Notes under the pieces: generated by a model
Seen by the model: the letters and a program-made list of their open reading frames with translations, nothing else
What the model was told of the DNA's origin: nothing
The model's database searches: none
Part shown: in pieces, positions 26,798 to 35,761 of the stretch
Numbering within the stretch: the first letter of the stretch is position 1
Layout: the number at the start of each line of letters is the position of its first letter
Program-made: the position numbers and the translations under genes
NCBI GenBank assembly: GCA_965216605.1
Contig: CBDCGG010000002.1
Location: forward strand, 124,001-188,000
Source of the DNA: JABAAW01 sp965216605
GTDB taxonomy: Bacteria; Pseudomonadota; Alphaproteobacteria; JABAAW01
Reading direction: 5' to 3'
Length of the DNA: 64,000 bases

Positions 26798-27989
26798 ATG
26801 CCCTCTTTGATCCCGAAAACTATGGCAGGCGTGTTGCTCACAGGACACGGAGGGCTCGACAAGCTCGAATACCGAACCGATCTGCCCGTCCCTGAACCTC
26901 GCGTAGGCGAAGTGCTCGTCAAGCTCTCGGCTGCCGCCATCAACAATACCGACATCAACACACGCAGCGGCTGGTACGACTCCTCCGTTTCCATCGCAAC
27001 CTCAGAAGGCGCAGAAAAAGGATTTGTCTCCGAGAAATCCCCGACTCGACGTCCAAGCCGACGGCGTTCAAGCCGACGGCGTTCAAGCCGACGATGCTCA
27101 AGCCGACGAACAAATCTTTGGCAACAGCGGAGAGAATCGCTCGTGGTCTGGCTCTGTCTTGTCCTTCCCGTTCATCCAAGGCGCGGACGGCTGCGGCGTT
27201 GTGGCAGCCGTGGGAGAGGGTGGCTCGGAGGATCGTATCGGCAAGCGCGTCGTTCTATGCGCGATGCAAGACGCAGGAGGGTGGCTGTGTCGCTGCCTTG
27301 GCTCTGAGATGGACGGTTGCTATGCGCAGTACGTGCGCGTCAAAACCGAGGAAACCTATTCGCCCTCGTCCAAGCTTTCGGACGCGGAACTCGCGGCGAT
27401 TCCCTGTGCCTATTCAACTGCTGAGGGATTGGTGCAACGCTCAGGTGTGATCCGTGACGAGAAGGTTCTCGTCACCGGCGCGTCGGGCGGCGTGGGGTTG
27501 GCGGCGGTGCAACTCGCCGCTTTGCGCGGAGCAGAGGTGACAGCTCTTGTCGGTAAGGGCAAGGGAGAGATCGTTCGGCAAAACGGAGCAGCAAAAATTA
27601 TCGAACGGCACATCTCTTTGCGCGAAAGTATGGAGGAGGAGTCGGTTGATGTTGTCATAGATCTTGTGGGAGGCGATGTGACAACAGGGGGAAGTTGGTC
27701 GGATATAGTGTGGGTTCTGCGACGCGGAGGGCGCTATGCGATATCGGGAGCGATCGCAGGACCGATCGTCGCGTTAGATTTGCGTCAGTTGTATTTGAAG
27801 GATTTAACTTTTTTGGGTTGCACCTATCAGAGTAGCGATATTTTTCCTAGGCTGATGGATTATGTCGAGAAGGGGCAGATCAAGCCTGTTGTAGCGAAGC
27901 AGTTTCCGTTGGAGCAGATTCACGATGCGCAGCGCGCGTTTTTGAAGAAAGACTTTATAGGTAAGATCGTGTTGATTCCGCCCAAGTAG
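26798..27989 (+). pseudogene. Zinc-type alcohol dehydrogenase / quinone oxidoreductase (MDR), split by one frameshift
   Basis: The first frame gives the N-terminal GroES-like part (MAGVLLTGHGGLDKLEYRTD, VGEVLVKLSAAAINNTDINT). The second frame gives the rest: FPFIQGADGCGVVAAVG, KVLVTGASGGVGLAAVQLAA (NAD(P)-binding) and the C-terminal IKPVVAKQFPLEQIHDAQRAFLKKDFIGKIVLI. The frames overlap openly between about 27000 and 27110, so the shift lies there, in a region with a 15-nt tandem repeat. In relatives this linker is variable, so a single indel is all that separates the gene from normal. The substrate is unknown. Sequence error is possible. Confidence 0.75.
27054..27113 (+). repeat. 15-bp tandem repeat inside the MDR gene
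   Basis: Two exact units of CAAGCCGACGGCGTT and two degenerate ones encode repeated QADGV. The unit is a multiple of three, so copy-number change alone would not cause the frameshift seen nearby. Confidence 0.88.
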
Positions 27990-28007
27990 GAGAATGAGGC
28001 AAGAAAT

Positions 28008-29276
28008 ATGGTTAAGAGCAAAACTTTATTTACGGGCGACAATCTACCTATCATGCGTGGCATGAATAATCGTTCTGTTGATTTAATTTACTTAGATCCT
28101 CCTTTCAACAGTAATCACAATTACGCCGCTCCTATAGGTAGTCTTGCTGCCGGAACAGAGTTTAAAGATACTTGGACTCTACAAGATGTCGATGTAGCTT
28201 GGGTGGACGAGCTGGAAAAACGCAACGCCGACTTATACACGGTCATTGTTGCGGTAGGCAAGGTAGGTGGTAAAAGTTATATGTCGTACTTGATTTACAT
28301 GGCAGTGCGTATGTTGGAGATGCATCGTGTTTTAAAAAACACGGGTTCTGTTTACCTTCACTGTGATCCGACCATGAGCCATAGTTTAAAATTAATGATG
28401 GATGCTATTTTCAATAAGAAAAATTTTAGAAACGAAATTGTCTGGTGCTACCGAGGGGCAGGGTATCCTAGAAATGATTTTGGCAGAAGGCATGACATTA
28501 TTTTGCGTTATACAAAAACGAACGATTACACTTTCAATGTAGACGATGTGCGCGATGACTACGCAGAGGCTACCAAAGAACGTTTCAAGCACTACATCGG
28601 CAATGTCAGAAAAAGCGGTGACTTTGGAGAACAAACCTTGCATCCGAAAGGGAAGCATCCTGACGATTGGTGGCAAATCCAGCCTATCGCCCCTTCTTCG
28701 AAAGAGCGCACAGGATACCCAACACAAAAACCTCTTATTTTGTTGGAGCGCATCGTCAAGGCTTCCAGCCATAAAGGTGATGTTGTGTTTGATCCTTTTT
28801 GTGGGTGTGCAACCACACTTGTTGTTGCTGAAAAACTAAGAAGACAATGGATAGGTATTGATATATCTCGTAAAGCGGTTGATTTGGTCAAAATGCGTCT
28901 ACATCACATGCTGACGCTTGGAGAAAACGATTACGACAAAGAAGCACTGAACCTGAGTCAAGGTATTGTCATTCATCGCACAGATATACCGAAGCGTACA
29001 GATTTGGGTAAACTGCCGCCGTATCGTTCTCACAAAGACACGCTTTACGGTAGCCAGAGCGGAGACTGCGTGGGATGTGGTGAGCATTTTCTTAAAAAAA
29101 TTATGGAAATCGATCATATTATCCCTAAGAAAGACGGCGGTACAGACCATATAGAAAATTTACAGCTACTCTGTAGTAGTTGCAATAAAATTAAAAGCGA
29201 CCGTACCATGGAAGCTTTGTTGGTTAGTCTTAGTGAGAAACAAGGAAAAAGATACAAATGGCGTGATTCGATATAA
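28008..29276 (+). CDS. DNA methyltransferase (DPPF, beta class) fused to a C-terminal HNH endonuclease domain
   Basis: This 422-aa protein has catalytic DPPF (LIYLDPPFNSNHNY, about residue 30) and SAM motif I near residue 260 (VVFDPFCGCATTLVVAEKL, IGIDISRKAVDL), so the motif order is catalytic first. About residues 350-400 form an HNH nuclease: CVGCG, MEIDHIIPKKDGGTDHIENL, CSSCNK, with paired CxxC zinc ligands. One chain thus has both modification and cleavage domains. No separate endonuclease is adjacent. Codon use is AT-rich in the 3' half. It follows the MDR gene by 18 bp but is probably independent. The recognition sequence is unknown. Confidence 0.85.
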   Translation: MVKSKTLFTGDNLPIMRGMNNRSVDLIYLDPPFNSNHNYAAPIGSLAAGTEFKDTWTLQDVDVAWVDELEKRNADLYTVIVAVGKVGGKSYMSYLIYMAVRMLEMHRVLKNTGSVYLHCDPTMSHSLKLMMDAIFNKKNFRNEIVWCYRGAGYPRNDFGRRHDIILRYTKTNDYTFNVDDVRDDYAEATKERFKHYIGNVRKSGDFGEQTLHPKGKHPDDWWQIQPIAPSSKERTGYPTQKPLILLERIVKASSHKGDVVFDPFCGCATTLVVAEKLRRQWIGIDISRKAVDLVKMRLHHMLTLGENDYDKEALNLSQGIVIHRTDIPKRTDLGKLPPYRSHKDTLYGSQSGDCVGCGEHFLKKIMEIDHIIPKKDGGTDHIENLQLLCSSCNKIKSDRTMEALLVSLSEKQGKRYKWRDSI

Positions 29277-29302
29277 TCACTCTTCATAATCATTTTTCGT
29301 AA

Positions 29303-30388
29303 TCATTCTTGGTCGGAAGCTTTGTGTTTTAAAGTTTTTGTGCTTTTGACACCTAACTCTTTGAGCTTGTTTGTTTTATCTAATATATTTCCTCTGCCGC
29401 TTGACAGTTTTTTCATCGCTGAGTCATAACTTGTTTGCGCAGTACCTAACTGCTGCCCGTGTTTTTCCATATCCTCGACAAAGGACACGACCTTGTCGTA
29501 CAGCAAGCCGCCCTCTCTTGCGATGTCCTCCGCGTGTTTGTTCTGTCGCTCGGTGCGCCAAGCGTGGTAGATGGTGCGCAACGCCAACAGCAAGGTCGAA
29601 GGAGATACCATCACAATTTTTCTCTCCAAGGCGTAGTCGACCAAAAATTTATCCTGTTCGAGCGCTAACGAAAATGCCGACTCGATAGGTACAAACATCA
29701 AGACAAAATCCAGGTTCTTTGCCTCCCCTAACTTTGCGTAATTTTTATCGCCTAACTCTTTGACGCGCAGCTTCATGCTTTGCAAGAAACCTTGTAATGC
29801 CTCTTGTTTTTCTTCATCTTGTTCGCTACTTGCGTATCGCTCGTAATCGACCAAAGAGGTTTTGGCATCGATGAAGACGACATGCTCGCCGGGTAGGGAG
29901 ACGACGGCATCGGGACGGTAGCGTTCTCCACTTTCTCTGTCTGTGTAGTTGGCTTGTAATTGGTAACCTTCTCCTTCGCGCAGCCCGGAGCTTTCCAACA
30001 CCTTGCCGAGTAGCATCTCGCCCCATTTTCCTCTTGTTTGGGGTTCGCCTTTGAGCGCGCGCGTCAAGTTCTCCGCTTGTTGAGAGACTTGTTGTTGAGT
30101 TGTGCTCATCTGTTGGAGCTGTCCTTTCAGGTCGGTCTGCGAGCGTGAAGACTCTCTTACATCGCGCGAGAGGGTTTCTATTTGTATGCGGAAGGGTTGC
30201 AGCATGGCATCGATGCGCTCTCGGCTTGTTTCGGCGAGTTGTTTTTCGGTGTGTTCGGTGTGCCGCATGATGCGAGCGGTAGATTTCTCGTCGAGCGCGC
30301 GGCTACGGGCGTGGTGGAGCAGCCATCCTAGCGCTGCTCCGACGAAGAGTCCGAGCGCGAAAATGACGACGATGCCGAACAAGTCCAT
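29303..30388 (-). CDS. rmuC: DNA recombination protein RmuC
   Basis: This 361-aa protein has an N-terminal membrane anchor (IVVIFALGLFVGAALGWLLH), a coiled coil (residues about 40-120) and the C-terminal RmuC domain: KGEPQTRGKWGEMLLGKVLESSGLREGEGY, RYRPDAVVSLPGEHVVFIDAKTSLVDYERY and FVPIESAFSLAL. The D...DAK residues fit the nuclease-like fold. RmuC limits recombination between inverted repeats in E. coli, notable in a genome rich in palindromic elements. The length is usual to slightly short. The start is divergent from the homocysteine methyltransferase gene. Confidence 0.95.
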   Translation of the reverse strand: MDLFGIVVIFALGLFVGAALGWLLHHARSRALDEKSTARIMRHTEHTEKQLAETSRERIDAMLQPFRIQIETLSRDVRESSRSQTDLKGQLQQMSTTQQQVSQQAENLTRALKGEPQTRGKWGEMLLGKVLESSGLREGEGYQLQANYTDRESGERYRPDAVVSLPGEHVVFIDAKTSLVDYERYASSEQDEEKQEALQGFLQSMKLRVKELGDKNYAKLGEAKNLDFVLMFVPIESAFSLALEQDKFLVDYALERKIVMVSPSTLLLALRTIYHAWRTERQNKHAEDIAREGGLLYDKVVSFVEDMEKHGQQLGTAQTSYDSAMKKLSSGRGNILDKTNKLKELGVKSTKTLKHKASDQE

Positions 30389-30459
30389 GCGGGACTTATG
30401 CCATGCGGGGCTGTATTTGTCAATGGACAGGGGGGTATGCGATGTATTAGTGTGTGAGC

Positions 30460-31608
30460 ATGGTTGCGGACATAGTTACAGACACAGTTACAGAGTTGCG
30501 GAGACGCTTGGCTAAGCGAGGGTATCTTCTTGCTGACGGAGCGATGGGAACTCGATTGATGGCGGCGGGACTTGCGGAGGGAGCTTTGCCTGAGCGATGG
30601 AACAGGGATAGGGCGGAGGATGTTGTTGCGATTCACGCTTCTTATATTGAGGCGGGGAGTGACATTGTGTTGACTAATTCGTTTGGGGGCAATCGCGCTC
30701 GACTGGCGATGCATGGGGCGGAGGGCGAGTTGGAGGAATTGAATATGGCGGCGGTAGCTTGTGTTAAGAGGGCGATTGACAGGGTGATTGAGCAGAGTGG
30801 GGAGCGCGCTGTTTTTGTTGCGGGTTCGATGGGGCCTACGGGAGAGATGCTTGCTCCGTTGGGGAAGATGTCCGAGCTTGAGATGGAGGCGATGTATTAC
30901 GAGCAGGCTTGCGCTTTAGCTAATGGGGGAGCGGATATGTTATGGATTGAGACGCAGTCGGATTTGGGGGAGATGGGTTGCGCTATGCGGGCGGCGGCAC
31001 GAACGGGGTTGCCTTATAGTGTGACGGTATCGTTTGACACGGCGGGGAGTACGATGATGGGGGTTTCTCCTGAGGGGTTTGTGGATTTTTGTTTAGGGGG
31101 AGGCGATGTAGATACTCCATTAGCTGCTCCATTAGTTGCTCCTTGGGGTATGGGGTTGAATTGCGGATTAGCGGCGAGTGACACTTTGTTATCGTTGGGG
31201 AGGTTGACGGGTTATTTGCGTAGCAAGAGAGGTGATACGGCAGAAGATAACGGAGGGGGTATGTTAGTTATTGTGAAGGGAAATTGTGGAGTTCCGCAAT
31301 GGCGTGATGGGGGATTTCAGTATAGTGGTGATGAGGGGATGATGGGGGATTATGCGGTATTGGCGAGGAGGTTAGGTGCGGATGTTGTTGGCTCGTGCTG
31401 TGGGAGTGGTGCTGGTCATGTGCGGGTTATGGGGGAGCGATTGGGGGATTATGGGGGAGGGGGTATTCCGAGTGATGAGGAGATTGAGGAAATTGTTGGG
31501 AGGGCTGAGGGGGCTGTTGTTGGGGGGGATGGTGTTGATGCGCCTAAGGAGCGGAGGGATCGGGAGGAGCGGAGAAGACGGCGGGGGGATAGGGCGCGGG
31601 ATAATTAG
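30460..31608 (+). CDS. Homocysteine S-methyltransferase family protein (betaine--homocysteine methyltransferase-like)
   Basis: It transfers a methyl group, probably from glycine betaine, to homocysteine to make methionine. Motifs are LLADGAMGTRLMAAGL, DIVLTNSFGGNRARL, VFVAGSMGPTGEMLAPLG, the zinc-binding GLNCG and the Cys pair VVGSCCGSGAGHV. The ATG at 30460 is used; a GTG two codons upstream is possible. The C-terminal 40 residues are a charged low-complexity tail (RRDREERRRRRGDRARDN). The role fits a sarcosine/betaine C1 route (sarcosine oxidase at 50.5 kb) and AhcY at 60 kb. Coding-strand composition is among the most G-rich in the window. Confidence 0.85.
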   Translation: MVADIVTDTVTELRRRLAKRGYLLADGAMGTRLMAAGLAEGALPERWNRDRAEDVVAIHASYIEAGSDIVLTNSFGGNRARLAMHGAEGELEELNMAAVACVKRAIDRVIEQSGERAVFVAGSMGPTGEMLAPLGKMSELEMEAMYYEQACALANGGADMLWIETQSDLGEMGCAMRAAARTGLPYSVTVSFDTAGSTMMGVSPEGFVDFCLGGGDVDTPLAAPLVAPWGMGLNCGLAASDTLLSLGRLTGYLRSKRGDTAEDNGGGMLVIVKGNCGVPQWRDGGFQYSGDEGMMGDYAVLARRLGADVVGSCCGSGAGHVRVMGERLGDYGGGGIPSDEEIEEIVGRAEGAVVGGDGVDAPKERRDREERRRRRGDRARDN

Positions 31609-31681
31609 GGGGAGTTATGTCTGACGCGTTCGCGCTTGTGTGTGTCTGGCTTTGTTTGTTGTGTTTGTATTTTTTGAGTGC

Positions 31682-31741
31682 GTGTCTGTCTCTGTTCGCG
31701 CTTGTGTTTTTTAACGAGCACGCGCTCACAGAGACAGACAC
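31682..31741 (+). terminator. Long inverted repeat, possible terminator structure
   Basis: The arms GTGTCTGTCTCTGT (31682-31695) and ACAGAGACAGACAC (31728-31741) are perfectly complementary, with a 32-nt loop that contains T6. It lies downstream of the homocysteine methyltransferase and facing holC, so it could stop transcription from both sides. The T-run is in the loop, not after the stem, so intrinsic termination is not certain. Confidence 0.55.
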
Positions 31742-31754
31742 TGGCTTTATTTAA

Positions 31755-32672
31755 TTAGGGAACGCAAAACATGCGCACGCGAAGCGTGCGCGGGGGGTGT
31801 GGGGGGATAAATTCCCCCCACGAAGACCCCGCGTCAGCGGAGCGCGCGTAAGCGCGCTTTTCTACGCGCAAAGCGCGTAGCCTCTTGTTCAAAAGCGCGA
31901 GGCTTTGCCTCGCGCAATACTTACTCCTAACGCGGTAGGGCGATTCTGTTTTCCTCGCCCTAGCGACAAGAAGAACGCACGAAGTGCGCCTCTTATTCAA
32001 AAGCGCGAGGCTTGCCTCGCGCAAGCTGACTCTTAAGTAACTACAACACGATTCCTGACTAGGCTCATTAACACTAATCTCCGCCCCATCAGCAACTTCC
32101 TCCTCCGCTTGTTGTTTCTCCTCTATCTGCTCCTCTACCTTATCCTCTACCTTCTCCTCTACCTGCTCCTCCCCCCTCCGTCGCCATCCACCCCCCTCCT
32201 GATACCAAAATCCAATTTTATTCTTATTCTCATTCCCCCCCATAGAACTCAATCTACCCCACAATCCCTCCGCAATAACCCCCGCATCCCCATCTCCCTC
32301 CTCATGCAAAAAACAACATAAGTCAAACCGCTCCCCATCACCCCCAATATCTATACCCCCCTCGCTCCCCTCCTGCCAGTGAAACAAAACCCGCGCTCCA
32401 TTCTCAATCCCCTCCGTTTTTGTCGTTGTTAGCAAAATAGGCTGCTCCGCCGTAAAGTCCTCCTCGCTGCCCTTTAACTTCCCCGCTCTACCATGAGGCA
32501 AAAATCCCTCCGCAGGATCCATCCATAAAAATATATCTAACTCCTCCTCCCTGCGCACAGACGATAGTCGCACCACAGAACGCTCCCCGCGCTCTAATGT
32601 CTTCTCCAACATCACCCGCAAGACACGCGAAGTCCTCCCACGAGAAACACAATAGAAACGAAACTCCGCCAT
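31755..32672 (-). CDS. holC: DNA polymerase III chi subunit (HolC) with a repeat-encoded C-terminal extension
   Basis: Residues 1 to about 165 are HolC: MAEFRFYCVSRGRTSRVLRV, ERGERSVVRLSSVRREEELD, EGFLPHG, AEQPILLTTT, GARVLFHW, ending GFWYQEGGGWRRR. Chi links the clamp loader to SSB. Family members end near residue 150. Here an acidic coiled segment (EEKVEDKVEEQIEEKQ) follows. From about residue 212 the frame runs through the modular repeat block B, giving SLALLNKR twice and ending RTLRVRMFCVP. The natural stop was evidently lost. pepA lies upstream on the same strand, the usual alphaproteobacterial pair. Confidence 0.85.
   Translation of the reverse strand: MAEFRFYCVSRGRTSRVLRVMLEKTLERGERSVVRLSSVRREEELDIFLWMDPAEGFLPHGRAGKLKGSEEDFTAEQPILLTTTKTEGIENGARVLFHWQEGSEGGIDIGGDGERFDLCCFLHEEGDGDAGVIAEGLWGRLSSMGGNENKNKIGFWYQEGGGWRRRGEEQVEEKVEDKVEEQIEEKQQAEEEVADGAEISVNEPSQESCCSYLRVSLREASLALLNKRRTSCVLLVARARKTESPYRVRSKYCARQSLALLNKRLRALRVEKRAYARSADAGSSWGEFIPPHPPRTLRVRMFCVP
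31760..32040. repeat. Modular palindromic repeat block B (inside the holC 3' end)
   Basis: The order on the plus strand is GCAAAACAT, hairpin GCGCACGCGAAGCGTGCGC, hairpin GGGGGGATAAATTCCCCCC, connector AGACCCCGCGTCAGCG (31824), hairpin GCGCGCGTAAGCGCGC, TCTACGCGC...GCGTAGCC, connector CCTCTTGTTCAAAAGCGC with hairpin GAGGCTTTGCCTC, and a second CCTCTTATTCAAAAGCGC module (31989) with hairpin GAGGCTTGCCTC ending GCAAGCTGACTCTTAAG. All connectors match block A in reverse. The block is coding on the minus strand as the HolC tail. Confidence 0.9.
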
Positions 32673-32689
32673 CTCAATACTATCCTATC

Positions 32690-34357
32690 CTAACTCCCCG
32701 TCTCCTTCTCGCCCTCATTGGCAAGCACCTCGGCTAAGTCAGCCAGCAATCTCACTCCAAAGCCCGAACCTCCCCTCGGACGCCCCAACCTCGCCTTCGT
32801 CGCCCAAGTCACCCCCGCAATGTCAATGTGAGCCCAACGAGTTTTGACAATTCCCTCCTCCTTCGAATCTCCTCGTACAAACCGCTGCAAAAACTGCGCC
32901 GCCGTAATCGAACCCGCTCCCCCGCCGCCGATGTTCTTCATGTCCGCAACAGGAGAGCGCAACATTGCATCGTACGCCGCATCCAAAGGCAATCGCCATA
33001 TCTTCTCGCCCACAGCCTTTGCACAGCCCTCCAACTCTTTAGCAAGCGCATCGTCGTTGGCAAAGAAACCCGCGTACTCCTCTCCCAGAGCAACAATCAT
33101 CGCCCCCGTCAGAGTAGCCAAGTTCACCATCGCACGAGGTTGCCATCGCTGCTGCGCATACCACAGCAAGTCAGCAAGCACTAATCGCCCTTCCGCATCC
33201 GTGTTCAACACCTCGACGGTCTTGCCGGAAAGCGTCCGCACAATATCGCCCGGGCGCTGAGCGTTTCCACCGGGCATATTCTCGACCAATCCGACAATGC
33301 CAACGCAAGCCCTACGAGGCTGCTGTAAAGCAATCGTCGTCATCGCACCGACGACCGCCGCTGCGCCGCCCATATCCATCTTCATGTCCTCCATCGATCC
33401 CGCCGGCTTCAACGACAATCCCCCCGAATCGAATGTCACTCCCTTGCCCACCAACACCAACGGCGCACGCTTGTCCTTTTTGGGAGGGTTGTAACTCATC
33501 ACGACAACGCGCGCTGCATGCTCGGAGGCACGCGCAACCGCTAGCAAGGCGCGAAAGCCTATTTTTTCTAAGCGCTTCTCGTCCAACACCTCGATACGCA
33601 ATTCCTTACTAACAACCTTGGGCAGAGCCAACAAACGCTCGGTAAAGGTTTGTGGGTTCAGAGCGTTCGGAGGCTCGTTGACCAAGTCGCGCGCAAGGCA
33701 GACCCCTCGCGCCTCCGCTTGGCATCGCGCCCATGCTCGCTCGCATGCAGGCATGGGGAATTGCGCGCCTGATAGAGACAGCGTCAATTTTTTCAGATGC
33801 ATCTTGCGATTTTCCGCCTCTTCGTCGTCGTCCGAAAGGTAGCTGTCGAAACGATAGGAGGCAAGCATCGCCCCCAATGCTCCCTCGCTTGCCGCCTCGG
33901 GCGTTTGCAGAAAGAGGTTGCGCTCTCTGCCGTCGTAAATCCATAACGCATCCTCCGCGCCGATAGCGCGTGCGCGTGCGAGCAGCGTCGCCCCTTGAGA
34001 AAACAGCGTGCGCAATAACATGCGCGGGCGTTGGTTTTTTTGAGAGGTGGCAGCGTTCTCCTCGCAAGATTCGTGAGATGTTTCGTGAGACGATTGCTCC
34101 GTTCCCAGCAACACGACCCTGCCCAGCTTGCCTTGCGCGGGAAAGCCCGACACATCGAGCAGTTGTCCTTGTCGTGCTTTGAATTTTTTTGCTTGCTGTC
34201 TGGCTCTGGCGATGGACTTGCCGAGCAGATTGTCGAGGGCTTGTTCTTGCGCTTGGGGTTTTTCTCGAACCGAGAGGAAGAGCAAGCTGTGTTTTTTTGC
34301 CAGCGTGTCAATAGTAGGCTCGGCATCAAAGGCTATGGAGAAGGAAGGGAGGGGCAT
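32690..34357 (-). CDS. pepA: Leucyl (cytosol) aminopeptidase PepA
   Basis: This is a hexameric M17 aminopeptidase with two catalytic metals. The C-terminal domain has VGKGVTFDSGGLSLKPAGSMEDMKMDMGGAAAVVG (Lys/Asp ligands and catalytic Lys) and the NTDAEGRLVLADLLWYAQ signature. The N-terminal macro-like domain starts MPLPSFSIAFDAEPT; the longer open frame upstream lacks family features and overlaps the divergent gene. The length is about 555 aa, slightly long. In E. coli PepA also binds DNA for Xer recombination. holC follows 17 bp downstream. Confidence 0.95.
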   Translation of the reverse strand: MPLPSFSIAFDAEPTIDTLAKKHSLLFLSVREKPQAQEQALDNLLGKSIARARQQAKKFKARQGQLLDVSGFPAQGKLGRVVLLGTEQSSHETSHESCEENAATSQKNQRPRMLLRTLFSQGATLLARARAIGAEDALWIYDGRERNLFLQTPEAASEGALGAMLASYRFDSYLSDDDEEAENRKMHLKKLTLSLSGAQFPMPACERAWARCQAEARGVCLARDLVNEPPNALNPQTFTERLLALPKVVSKELRIEVLDEKRLEKIGFRALLAVARASEHAARVVVMSYNPPKKDKRAPLVLVGKGVTFDSGGLSLKPAGSMEDMKMDMGGAAAVVGAMTTIALQQPRRACVGIVGLVENMPGGNAQRPGDIVRTLSGKTVEVLNTDAEGRLVLADLLWYAQQRWQPRAMVNLATLTGAMIVALGEEYAGFFANDDALAKELEGCAKAVGEKIWRLPLDAAYDAMLRSPVADMKNIGGGGAGSITAAQFLQRFVRGDSKEEGIVKTRWAHIDIAGVTWATKARLGRPRGGSGFGVRLLADLAEVLANEGEKETGS

Positions 34358-34525
34358 AGAAACAAAACTCGCAGGAGGGGGGAAAGAGAAGATAACAATC
34401 TCTTTTCTTGTGGCACGGCGAGTAGCAAAGGTCAAGCGCAAGCACACGAGCGTCTCAGCGTCAGGCTCGCTCTCTTGTTTTCTGTGTGTTTTTTCTGCGC
34501 GTTTTTTATGCTACACTCTACTACT

Positions 34526-35761
34526 ATGGCTCGCTCTCCGTCTCGTTCTCAGCCTCGTTCTTTTGTGCGCAAAAGGAATCAACGCAAAAGATTTGTCGCC
34601 TCTTTTTTTGCCCGCTTGCCGTCTTTTTCGCGTGCCTCCCTGCGCGCCCAACGCAGCTACCTTGTTGGCATCGCCTCTGGATTGACGCTGCTGTTGTGTG
34701 CTATCGCGCTGATGCAATACCTCGCGCGTACCAAGACCGCCAATGTTGACGATAACGAGACGCTGTTAGTTTGGCAGCAGAATATGACGACCTCTGTCGA
34801 GCGTGCTGGGTTGCAACAAAGACCTGCGGTGGCGCAAGAGCTGGGTTTCAACTTGGCGCGCGTTAATGAGGAAGGACAAATCATTCTGGGCGGCTACGCG
34901 CCGCCTCTCTCAAAGCTGCTGCTGATGATGAACGGAGAAGTGCTGGGAGCCATGGTGACCGACGACAGGGGCGAGTGGCTTTTCCTCTCGCAAAAACCCT
35001 TCGATACAGGGCAGTACACGCTCAGCCTAGAAGCACAAATCGACAAGCAAGGGGCAAAGAAAGAAGTTGTGCAAGAAGTTGTTTATGGCATCGAAACGCT
35101 ATGGGTGGTCATCCCCGAAGCCAGTTTTTCGACAGAGGTGCAACAGCCCTTGATGGTCGTGCTGCCGAACGAAAGCGGAGTTGGCTCTCGCATCCTCTCG
35201 CGACGCTTTTCAGGCGACAAGACGGCGACGGGCGCCGACTTCATCGTCGATACGCTAGATTACGGCGAGAACGGACACCTCTCGCTTGCGGGACGCCTTA
35301 GGGGCGAGCAAGTCGAAATGCTTGTCTATCGCAACAACAAGCTCGTTGCGCGCAAGGGCTATCGTGGCAAAGGCGCTGTGCCTGTGGATTGGCAAATCTC
35401 GGCGCGCCTCGCCCCTTCGCAGACGAGTCTGTCTGGGCAGGTGCTGCGTATCGACCTCGTCAGTAACAAGAAGGTCGTACAGCGCAAGGCCCTTCCCATC
35501 GATTGGACGCCCCTCGTGCGCGAGGGCGAAGACGAATACTTTGTCGTGCGCTCGGGCGCGAGCCTTTGGCATATCGCGCGTCGGATCTTCGGTACAGGCA
35601 CGCTCCATACCTTTTTGTATGAAGCGAACAAGGCGCAAATCGAAAATCCCGATCTCATCCGCCCAGGACAAATTCTTTTCATTCCGCAAAGACCGACCGA
35701 AGAAGAACAGACGACGCAGCTGTTGCCCTCCGCCGCAGAGCCTGAGGATTCCTTGCCGTGA
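34526..35761 (+). CDS. Membrane-anchored LysM-domain protein
   Basis: This 411-aa protein starts with a very basic cytoplasmic segment and one TM helix (LVGIASGLTLLLCAIALMQYL, about residues 50-70). A periplasmic region has Ig-like features (INEEGQIILGGYAPPLSKL, MVTDDRGEWLF) repeated twice, and a C-terminal LysM domain (YFVVRSGASLWHIARRIFG to ENPDLIRPGQILFIP) binds peptidoglycan. Such proteins occur widely in alphaproteobacteria, often as LysM peptidoglycan-binding domain proteins of unknown role. Its stop overlaps the GTG start of fliQ, which suggests co-expression with the flagellar export genes. The ATG at 34508 is an alternative start. Confidence 0.85.
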   Translation: MARSPSRSQPRSFVRKRNQRKRFVASFFARLPSFSRASLRAQRSYLVGIASGLTLLLCAIALMQYLARTKTANVDDNETLLVWQQNMTTSVERAGLQQRPAVAQELGFNLARVNEEGQIILGGYAPPLSKLLLMMNGEVLGAMVTDDRGEWLFLSQKPFDTGQYTLSLEAQIDKQGAKKEVVQEVVYGIETLWVVIPEASFSTEVQQPLMVVLPNESGVGSRILSRRFSGDKTATGADFIVDTLDYGENGHLSLAGRLRGEQVEMLVYRNNKLVARKGYRGKGAVPVDWQISARLAPSQTSLSGQVLRIDLVSNKKVVQRKALPIDWTPLVREGEDEYFVVRSGASLWHIARRIFGTGTLHTFLYEANKAQIENPDLIRPGQILFIPQRPTEEEQTTQLLPSAAEPEDSLP

